The position numbers and the translations under genes were made by a program. This document shows, piece by piece, positions 55,831-64,000 of a DNA stretch of 64,000 nucleotides. The stretch's first letter is position 1. Each line of letters starts with the position of its first letter. The stretch spans positions 620,001-684,000 of the forward strand of contig MBPM02000009.1 of assembly GCA_001695595.3 (NCBI GenBank). Direction: 5' to 3'. The DNA is from Plasmopara viticola. Its lineage: Eukaryota; Oomycota; Peronosporomycetes; Peronosporales; Peronosporaceae. The notes under the pieces are model-generated. The model was not told the DNA's origin and ran no database searches. It worked only from the letters and a program-made list of their open reading frames with translations.

Positions 55831-57120
55831 ATGTCCCCTAAGCGAACTCGCCCAACGTATCAGAGCGCGCTGACGGACAATGTGCGCCCAGGCGGACCAA
55901 CGACAATGGACATGTTGATGCGCTGGCTAATGAAACCCGGAAACGTAAAGCGCTGGCGTACAGAGCCACGAGCGCCGCTGATACGTGAAGTAGTCGACAT
56001 GATGCAGGAGGAGGGACTAGCGCACCGTCAACCACCGTTCGTTCGCTATAAACTGATTGCGATTGAGAAACAATACATCACGGCACAAAAATGGCTGCTG
56101 GAGACGGGCATGCACGATGCGTACATAAAAGGAAAGGCCGCGAAGGAGGTGCGGATCCATGTGCACCACTTGTGTCCGCAATTCAAAGAATTAGATCTGG
56201 CGTTCCGAAGCGTTCCATTCCGAAAAAATCACGGGAGGACGATTGATCTTGATGAAGAGAGTAATGAGGATGAAGCGACGGAGGTGGAAAAGGAGGTGGA
56301 GAGTGAGGTGGAGCAATTATTCGCTGAGAAGCCTGCGACTCTAGTGGAGAAGAGAACAACGTTTCGGGATCGGCTATTCCCTAGTAAGGAAAATGGATTG
56401 AAACTTAAGCAGCGGCAGAATAAGAAGAGCAGGTTGGAAAGACAAATTGCACCGTCCCCTGGATATGCCGCTGCAAGAAAGAGTTTGACGACTACGGAAT
56501 TACAGGAAGACATCAATGCGTCCAAAGGAGAAGGGACTGGTGTGGCTGACGATAGCGTTGCTGAGAAAGGAACGAGTTTGTCGACAGTTCAGCCCAAGAA
56601 GAATCTGCTTCAAAGGCATACTGTGTCGTCGACGGTGAAGGCGATGGAGCCTGCTGGTTTAACGGCCAAAAAAAAGTCTTCGGCATCAGCTAAAAAGCAG
56701 GCTACTTGTTTTTCCCAACCTCTGGCAAATTCGTCTTTTTCAAGGACGCTAATCGATACGGAGATTGCGAATGGCACGGAGGAGGTTGCACGTATTGTTA
56801 AGCGAAAACAGATGGTAGACAGCACGACTGGGACGAAGCGCTTTCGGTCGCAAGAGCAGATGGAAGCACACTGGCACGACATAAACAGAATCGAACGTGA
56901 TGCACTGCTTAAACGTTTAAATGACGAAGAGAAGCAACGTCAGAAAGTTTATTCGCTGGAGCGCGCCAAGTTAGAATGCGAGCTGGAAGCGAAACGAGTT
57001 CAGCTGCTTTTCGAAAAAGCTGCCGCGCGCCAGCGACTGGATCAGCTCGGAGTGTTGCACGAAGAAATTGACCGTATCTTGCCACTCCACGTCAAAGGCA
57101 GAACGAATCAACAAGAATGA
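55831..57120 (+). CDS. Nuclear-type coiled-coil protein, tandem paralogue 2
   Basis: I choose the Met at 55831 (429 aa); the open frame reaches back to a Met at 55741, but the upstream 30 residues have no counterpart in the paralogue. The N-terminal domain, DMLMRWLMKPGNVKRWRTEP then IREVVDMMQEEGLAHRQPPF and AQKWLLETGMHDAYIKGKAA, aligns with residues 40-130 of the preceding gene. The C-terminus, YSLERAKLECELEAKRVQLL and LDQLGVLHEEIDRILP, matches its end. The linker between is shorter, with a Glu-rich stretch (VEKEVESEVEQLF) and many Lys/Ser. The two genes are 116 bp apart in the same direction, so they arose by an old tandem duplication with strong divergence. Function unknown; DNA or chromatin binding is inferred. 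Confidence 0.8.
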   Translation: MSPKRTRPTYQSALTDNVRPGGPTTMDMLMRWLMKPGNVKRWRTEPRAPLIREVVDMMQEEGLAHRQPPFVRYKLIAIEKQYITAQKWLLETGMHDAYIKGKAAKEVRIHVHHLCPQFKELDLAFRSVPFRKNHGRTIDLDEESNEDEATEVEKEVESEVEQLFAEKPATLVEKRTTFRDRLFPSKENGLKLKQRQNKKSRLERQIAPSPGYAAARKSLTTTELQEDINASKGEGTGVADDSVAEKGTSLSTVQPKKNLLQRHTVSSTVKAMEPAGLTAKKKSSASAKKQATCFSQPLANSSFSRTLIDTEIANGTEEVARIVKRKQMVDSTTGTKRFRSQEQMEAHWHDINRIERDALLKRLNDEEKQRQKVYSLERAKLECELEAKRVQLLFEKAAARQRLDQLGVLHEEIDRILPLHVKGRTNQQE

Positions 57121-57283
57121 AGGTCACGAGGTTGGGTTTTAGCATGCAGAAGACACAATAACAAACACCAAAATTTTATCACACGAATTCTGTTTGGCAC
57201 TTCTTGTTTTTAAACATGAGTAAATAAAAAATTGCCTTTGTTCTAAGCTCAATATATTAAATTCAAGCTGCATTCTTTTTAGC

Positions 57284-58115
57284 TCACTTTTTGCATCCGA
57301 CCTTGTGCAACCTCCAATCCAGTTTTTGGCACTGTGAACCGCAGTAGAACTGAGCTTTGCACCGCGAGCATCGCAACGTGCCGTTTTTTGAGCAGCGGTC
57401 AGCACCGCAAATGCGCTGAATTGCACTAGGCAGCGTGATTTTGCCTGGGGCCTTGGCACGGGCTAGTGCAGCCCCCGCTGCCGCCCCTCCCTTACCTGCT
57501 GCAGCCGCAGCAGACTGCATTTTGGCGGCCTGTACCCACAGTGCATCACCCGACACCTCGCTTAAGCGAAAGTCCATGCGCACAAAGTCATCATCTGAGC
57601 AAAGTTTTCCATCAGTGATGTCGAATCACATATTTCTAGTATTGCTTACCATCGTCAAATACCCGTGCAATAAAAGCATCACCCTTTACCTCTAGCATCT
57701 TGCCACAGGCTTGGGCAATGGCCGACGCACGAACATTGGTAGGCAATGCCTTGGCCGTGCCCTTGTCGTCAACGTACATGTTAATGCCCACGTGCTTAAC
57801 GTCGGGTGTGTTCAAAACTAGTGGAATCGAGTCCACAAGGCTGTCCATTTGGAGCATCATCTGGAGCATTTCGTTCGTCAGTGTGGCACCTTGAGGCAGT
57901 TGGGTCAGCAATTGCCGCTTGAAGGTCTCCTCTTGTTGCTGTTTGGAAGCTGCCGTAACACTGCTCTTAAAATGATCCCGCAGACGCTCAGTCAAACATC
58001 CAAGCTGCAACTCTTTGTCGTGCGGAAGCTCAATCGTCCACTCCTCTAGCTCCTTGGCTTCATCGGTCGGTATGTACACCACGTAGAAGCTCTGACGCTC
58101 GGTCTTGCCAACCAT
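57284..58115 (-). CDS. MYND zinc-finger protein, two exons
   Basis: Two exons, 58115-57650 and 57594-57284, across a 55-nt GT-AG intron (57649-57595, donor GTAAGC, acceptor TTTGCTCAG, phase 1), giving 258 aa. The join reads VFDD then DFVRMDFRLSE. The C-terminal 40 residues are a MYND finger: CGADRCSKNGTLRCSRCKAQ then YCGSQCQKLDWRLHKVGC, with all eight metal-binding Cys/His spaced as in the family. An Ala/Gly-rich linker (AAAAAGKGGAAAGAALARA) precedes it. The N-terminal ~150 residues start MVGKTERQSFYVVYIPTDEA and look like an alpha/beta domain I cannot name. MYND fingers bind proline-rich protein motifs, so a regulatory or chaperone partner role is likely. Confidence 0.85.
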
Positions 58116-58241
58116 CGTTCTGTTTCTAATTTATTGACCTACAAGTGACTAAGTATAAGTTGCGCGTGTGCAACCTAAACGACATGCGTGTTGAAGCCAT
58201 GCACAGCAGCAACCCATCCGCGGTGCCAGCGCGCGTACCTC

Positions 58242-58527
58242 TTAATCAATCCTCCTCAACACACACCAGTAAGCCAGCAGTGCGAGTGCACTGAATGGCA
58301 TATAGACTAATACTTTTTATTGCCTGATGCAATACAGGATACTGCCGACTCACGAAGATGCTCGTACCCACCCAATAGTATGACGTTAGCAGAATCAACA
58401 AGAGCCAATCGCGTTTTGAGTTGCGCAACATTTGAGTGAAAAGTAAGGATTTGGGTCGAGAACCAAATATAGTGGGCAATCGAGCAGCGGAGAAAGGTGC
58501 TGCTTGTACCCAGCAATCACATAGCAT
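58242..58527 (-). CDS. Possible small two-helix membrane protein (spliced)
   Basis: If a 61-nt intron (58367-58307, donor GTACGAG, acceptor ATTAG) is removed, exon 58527-58368 joins 58306-58242 in phase 1 and the frame ends in YYWVVYMPFSALALLAYWCV then LRRID-stop. That gives a basic N-terminus followed by two hydrophobic segments (DWLLLILLTSYYW and PFSALALLAYW), like a small integral membrane protein. The Met could also be the one at about 58431 (MLRNSKRDW). Unspliced, the frame ends in non-hydrophobic text. No family is recognised and no protein evidence exists, so confidence is low. Confidence 0.35.
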
Positions 58528-58845
58528 ACTGAATCCCTGAGATGAGCAGATACCGCGCTAAAGGTTTTTCTACAAATTTTACTCGCTTTTTGCTTCAGCG
58601 TCTACGTTGATGTTAGCAACACCCGCGCTGTCTGCAGTGTCCAGACACTATTAAATCGAGGCGGTGTCAGTGGAGGCAAATCAAACAAACTTCATGATAC
58701 CCGGGCAACCGAGTAAAGAATAAAGCAATGATTGATCCTGACCGATATCGGTAGGATTCGTCTATCAGGTAGGATCAAGAAGTACATGCACCATCTTTTC
58801 TTTCTGCAATCAAGGTCTTGCATCTTCCTTTTGCTGTCTCTATCA
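58528..58845. other. Intergenic 3' flank of the CENP-B-like gene
   Basis: No gene seen in this interval. It lies between the possible small membrane protein gene and the stop of the CENP-B-like gene, both on the minus strand. Short plus-strand frames extending into the neighbouring gene are shadows. Confidence 0.35.
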
Positions 58846-59448
58846 CACTTTCTCTTTCCCTGTCGCTGGTGTTCGCGTCGTTACCGAAGCTTTAATCAGG
58901 CGGCGACTTGTTTGACCCGCTTTGTCACCATTTACACACTTAGCAGCAGCATCAACAGCCTCGATGTCTTCTTCGTCCTCATCAGAGTCTGTCGACTCCA
59001 CATCCGACAATCCAAAAGAGCAATTAAGTACGTGACGTCTTATAAAAATGTCAACCCAATCGTCAGACACAACAAAGCCATTCACCGATGCCTGAAGTTG
59101 GTGTACAATTTCCTGGGCCTTGGCTCGCACTTTGGTCACCGTAACGGCTTCATCGTTGACAATCTGAGTCTCAAGCCACCGCAGCATGGCTTTGTCCACT
59201 TGTGGACACTTGACAACCCTTTTCTTGGCTGAACGAGACGACTGCTTCGTCTTTGAAGCGCGCGTTTTAGCGAGCTTGCCACCCTGGCGCAAGACGATGG
59301 AAACGGTGGGCTGCGACGGCACAAAGGTCAGCTTGTATGTATCAGCCACCCATTGGCCTAACTCCTTTTGACTCCACTTGGGTTGTATGTGACTCTGGCG
59401 TACAATCGCTAGCCTATGTTCCTTCGTCAACGCCACGTGTCGCCCCAT
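58843..59448 (-). CDS. CENP-B/pogo-type DNA-binding protein without a transposase core
   Basis: An intronless frame of 201 aa. The N-terminal helix-turn-helix (ALTKEHRLAIVRQSHIQPKW, SQKELGQWVADTYKL and PSQPTVSIVLRQG) matches the first half of the CENP-B/Tigger/pogo DNA-binding region. The second half follows: DKAMLRWLETQIVNDEAVTV, RAKAQEIVHQLQ and FVVSDDWVDIFIRRHVL, the CENP-B-type HTH with its W-x-x-x-F-x-R-R-H-x-L ending. Beyond residue 145 there is only an acidic stretch (STDSDEDEEDIEAVDAA) and a basic tail. The DDE transposase catalytic domain is absent. This suggests a domesticated transposase turned DNA-binding protein, as CENP-B, Abp1 and Jerky are. A truncated transposon is the alternative, but the frame is intact. 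Confidence 0.85.
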   Translation of the reverse strand: MGRHVALTKEHRLAIVRQSHIQPKWSQKELGQWVADTYKLTFVPSQPTVSIVLRQGGKLAKTRASKTKQSSRSAKKRVVKCPQVDKAMLRWLETQIVNDEAVTVTKVRAKAQEIVHQLQASVNGFVVSDDWVDIFIRRHVLNCSFGLSDVESTDSDEDEEDIEAVDAAAKCVNGDKAGQTSRRLIKASVTTRTPATGKEKV

Positions 59449-62400
59449 AAAGAACGACTTCTACCCCGCAATGACACCAATTCGCTGACATTTTACAAGC
59501 TTTTTTAATATACAGCAGGACCGCAAATTGAAGATAACAAACAAAACATGAATGTCACACAATTGCCGCATCTGTGTGATATGACCGAAAGGTAGTGGTT
59601 ATCAATATTGTGGAGTAACCCGGAAAACCAATTAATATTGTCTGGCACATTCGTCTGTAGAGTATGCTACAGTCACATCGGAGAACAGTGCCGCTTTGCG
59701 CATTTTCTTCAACTGGTGTGGGAACTTGTGATACACTTATCAATCTCTTTCCAACTCACACCGCATGGACGTGAAGAGTACACATTGACTCCGGCTTCAG
59801 TTCTGAGTTTCTACTGCAAAATAAGGTCAGACAAACCAGGAGTAAATGTGGGACTCGGCGATTTCTTGCAGTATAAATATTGGCTAAAGCTTGCTCGTTC
59901 TATGCATCCATCTTTAAGGCGATACCATTTTAGAAAGGTTAATAATGCTGGCTGCGATAAGCAATTTAATCCTGTAAGTTGTCCCTCTCACTTTAACGAT
60001 CATTGTTCATGTTGAAAAGCTGGCTGTTTGTCAAAAATAAAGAGCCTTGTAACAATGCTAGCATGCGTAACGAGAGAAAAAGACAAAATAAACGAGGATC
60101 GCTAATCAAGGAAGGTTGAATATCACGTTGATAATAAATCACCAGATCATGTCTTTTCAACATCTGTAAGTTAATTATACAGCTTCGTGTATTGATTGCT
60201 CAAATAAACTTTCTTGAGTTTCTAAGATGAATCGCACGACCTTTTCATCGGTCGAACACGCACAATGTGCTGCTCGAGAGACCTGCTGGACTTTATAGAC
60301 CCGAAGAGGCGGCTACATAATGCAGACCTTTCTGCTGCTATCCAGCTGGAGTGCATCACGGTATTTGAGCTCTACAAGCGTTTGCTTTGGAGCTCAGAAA
60401 CACAAACTCCGGTTACATTTGCAAACGTGAATCTATGAGAAGCAGAAGATGACCAGTAAAGTGACCATGATTACAAATGATCACGGACACGCTGCGATCG
60501 CTTGAAAGGCCAGATCAAGAGCCGGGAGCTTACTTAAAAGCTACATCACCAGAGAGTTTTGCGTCTCATTCGAAAAAATAGTTTTTAGCGAACTTGAAAT
60601 TTTGCTAGCGCTTAAACTTTCTTGACTTCAAGGGAAAATACCTTGCAAGCTACATGAATGCATTCATGACTTGAAATTCGAAGGCTTTTGTTGGTGAAGC
60701 ATTTTTTTCCAAACAAGTTAAGGTGACGAAGCTCATAGATAGTCCAAGATTGGCCCCAAAAAAATTAAGGCAGGCAGCGACGACAAGAGAAGTTATTCAG
60801 ATCATTATAAGAGAAGGAAGTCTACAAGCAGGCTCGCTTTTCAGCAAGCCGGGTATCGACAGCTTTTAGGCATAAAGTATTTGGTGTCCGTGAAAAGGTC
60901 CAGGTGCAATAAACTTTGGCACTATTAGGCAGGGTATCGTCCCACTTATATGACTACGGTATGCAAGGTAACATTGTCGTTACTCTTCTGTAGAGTACCG
61001 ACAACTCCTAACATCAATGAGCTCGTTAGGGTCAGATATTGAAAATGACCAAACGCCAAAAAAGATTATCAAGCTCCTTTAACAGGCATGTGGCTAGTAC
61101 ACACCGTAAACACTTGGTTTGTGAGAGTTTGAAAGCTTTCAGAAAAGAAATCGGAATCGGTGGACTGAAAATTGTACACGCAAATGCTCCAGGATAAAAA
61201 AATCGATACGCTTCTTGATATGCTACGAATTTTTGCATGACGGCAATACATTACGGCTGCTTGAAATTGGATGACTGATGCTACAAGAGGGAGCTATATC
61301 AGTAAGTCAGTTACGGTTTGACTGGCTAGTGGAATGTTAAGAAAATAGCCTAACGTTAAAAAAGCTTGGCTGTTAAAGTGAGGGGTTTAATAGTATAGTC
61401 ATTTTTTATCCATGTCATGGCCAAGGATAACGCAACCCTGAGCATTCCATGGTAGGAAGGCATGCGCCTTGGAATGTTTGATGAGGCAAGGCCAAAGAGC
61501 CGGCCACTCTATCATGTGCAAAATGGCCTTAGTGAGTCATACCCATCCCTGGTGTGAGTGCGGTTTTTTGAAGCGAAGTCTATACCCAAAGCTGATATAA
61601 AAATTGTCTAAAGTATTTGCTACCATTTCAAAAAATGATGATGCGGCGACGTCTGTAAAAATGATACTTGAAAGTAGCGTCAGCGGACGTAGACTCTTAC
61701 GATAGCCTTTCAACAAAGCTAAAATATATGACACCGTTGACTAGCCATAGCGCCACCAATCGCGAAGTGCTAATTTTACCAAGCAAATAACAAAGGTCCA
61801 CAAGCCAGACTGAAAGAAAGCAGTTCCAGAGCTGAGTATTGATTGCCATCATAAGCGTGTAATATATCTGCGCAAGAGGGTAACATAGCTACACGAAATG
61901 AGGGATGAGCATCGGTACCCTGGAAGCCCGGCGGCTAGCAAAAAAATTTAATCGAAAATGGTATAACGGATCGCTGTGTCATGGCAGGCACGTTCCAGCT
62001 AAGGTCACTGTCAATGGTTTCAAATTTATCAAGTGTCGGTAAGTTCCTAATCGAGAAACGATCTGTGGTGTCCGAAGACCCAGAAGGATGGAACAATGCG
62101 TAAATCGATATTTTTGCTCTCGGCAATATTTTTTTGTTTAAAATGGTGTGTAGCTCATTCTTGTTAGAAGCTAAACTGTGCAGCGATATCTTTACAGACA
62201 TCACTCTTAGAAGGGATTATGTTGTCCAGCGACGTGTCCTGGTACACTTGTATTAAGCACTGCATATAAGAAAAATCTGTTCTCGGTGTTTACTATACAC
62301 TAATGGTCCTGAATATGCTAGCAACCAGACAAGTATGAAAAAATTTGCAAGACCCGTCAATGTGTTTAATTCGTGGCTCAAATCAAAATGCCTCGATTTT

Positions 62401-64000
62401 GTCTTCATGGATGTGGTAATCAGATAGCATGGTCATTCGTACGAGATAGCGTCGGATAGATGGCGGCGGCTTACCTCTGCTATCTTTTACAAAACGCTGT
62501 CTCAGTATTTAAGATCGCTCACTAATGTCAGCAAGAGACCATTCTCAGACAATTTGGATCGGCCGAAAATATCGTTAGTGGAATTCAAGACTGACGGCTC
62601 AGTATGTGCACTGAGGCATCGCAATCGTGGGCCGACAAGATCAAGTGGCTTTCAACAATGCCACCCACATATTGACGGGTTTCATACTTTGTATACAAAG
62701 CTGGTTAGTTCTTAGAAATACAAATGCTGTTGGTAATAGTGGGAGAGGGACTAATTAAGACTCATTCCTTCCGGCACTTTAATTTAAGCACATGTTTTTT
62801 TGCAGAACAGTTATCTAATTTCAATCGGCTGCAGTAGAGCCGAATTTTCGGAGGTATCTGCCCAAGAGAAAAAACCCAGTAATCGAAAACCAACGCGGTA
62901 AAACCTTCAAGCATTTGCATAATACTACATCTTTTACTCGATTAGGCATATTAAGTAAGTTCAGATACGCCAATACATCGCTTCATCAGATCTGTTACGA
63001 GTCTGGAATGACATTGGGGGCGTACACCATCAACCTTTTGAATACAAAATCGACGTACCCAGCGTTTCGAGTTGTCTGACCTTAGAAATGTTGCAACTCT
63101 CAAAGTCTGACGTGCCTGCAGAACATCCTGAGAGCGTTCCAAACACTCGAACTTACTTATAAGGCGAACAGAAGTGACCAAGCAGGACCGCCATGCTGGA
63201 TTTACGTAAGATGTTGTGCGCTCTGAGGCAGCTGAGCCTAAACTCGCTACAAAGAGTATTAACTTTTGGCGCAATTTGGACCCCTTGCGCAAACACATAA
63301 AAATGATGATTAAGCAATAAAGCCTATGGCTCACATTGGCAGAAAAGGTCATTTCTCAAGGCCCCATACAATTAGGGTCACCCCGATTGAGCCGTGGTCT
63401 GACATCCAAGACTGGAATTGAGAAGAGTCAAGAGCGTGAAACCTGGTCACGTTATTTGCTGCTTCTCGAACAGAAGGCGTAAGGCCAGCGACACTCTCAT
63501 GTGGATAGTCTATCCCCATTTACAAAAGTTATGAGGGCCGTCGGATCGTCCCCATAAGAATTTGAAATCAAAGCTTAGAAAAACAGGGGCTTTGTAGGTA
63601 ACGGCCTTTTGGTCGCAAGTCGGTGCACAGTAGAAGTGCTTTGTTTTTGCACGTAAAAGCATGACCCTTACCTGTTTTTTTGCCAAAGACATCTTGTGGA
63701 TGACTAAGTTGCCTAAGCTCACAGACGTAAAGAAATTTGCGACAATTGCACTGGAACTGAAGCTCGTTTATTGGTAAGTACTTTGTACAAACATTGCGCG
63801 ACAATATTCTCTCGCGGGGCACAAGAAAGATGGGTACTATGTAGGGTATGCCAAATGGAAGGCCCTTCTCTTTCCATCAGGTCTGCATTTAAGTGAGTAA
63901 GCAAACCTTTTACGAAACCGCAACATCTATTTAAACTTGAGGTCAAAGAGTCACAAGCCCAATGCCGACTTTGTCAGTGATCTCGGTCACTGGACTCACA
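59449..64000. other. Gene-poor decayed sequence to the window edge
   Basis: No supported gene. Short open frames (59608-60015 plus, 61032-61251, 61537-61734, 61935-62204, 62951-63352, 63510-63946 minus) overlap on both strands, have AT-rich composition and no recognised motif. The tract resembles 20.3-31.7 kb in character. No RNA gene, array or intact mobile element was seen. Confidence 0.45.

Overview
The window looks like nuclear DNA of an oomycete, most likely a peronosporalean such as Phytophthora or a downy mildew. The reasons are compact genes that are either intronless or carry 53-83 nt GT-AG introns (one of 233 nt), mutator-like (MULE) transposase relics, tRNA-derived SINEs, and a two-gene family whose coiled-coil tail I associate with oomycetes. 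The species cannot be fixed from the sequence alone.

Layout. 1-9.3 kb is repeat-rich: two decayed MULE transposases on the minus strand, a tRNA-derived SINE and a retroposon with a clear target-site duplication. 9.35-20.2 kb is a dense gene island: (6-4) photolyase/cryptochrome (-), a Vps39/Vam6-like HOPS subunit (+), an unknown 429-aa protein with a weak AP2-like segment (-), a nucleotidyltransferase fused to an EamA/DMT transporter (-), and a two-exon protein of unknown function (-). 20.3-32.5 kb has no intact gene I can support. It contains a second SINE and decayed sequence. At 32.5-34.7 kb a divergent pair shares a 127-bp promoter: a jacalin-like lectin-fold protein (-) and a six-exon coiled-coil protein with a possible RWD-type end (+). 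34.7-45.5 kb is again repeat-rich, with a deleted MULE copy, a 156-bp MITE-like inverted repeat, a decayed ~110-bp tandem array carrying CACGTG, and the 3' end of a LINE.

45.6-59.5 kb is the second gene island: a six-exon HAD-fold protein that appears to have lost the catalytic motifs, a perfect 84-bp tandem duplication, DDB1, another LINE-tailed retroposon, two tandem paralogous nuclear-type proteins, a two-exon MYND-finger protein, a possible small membrane protein and a CENP-B-type DNA-binding protein without a transposase core. 59.5-64 kb is decayed sequence without recognisable genes.

The intact genes are mostly housekeeping: light/UV damage repair (photolyase, DDB1), vacuolar fusion (Vps39), and chromosome or chromatin functions (CENP-B-like, possible kinetochore protein, SANT-like pair). 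They do not form an operon-like system. The features most worth following are the nucleotidyltransferase-transporter fusion, the HAD pseudo-enzyme, and the retroposon that seems to have borrowed a LINE 3' end.
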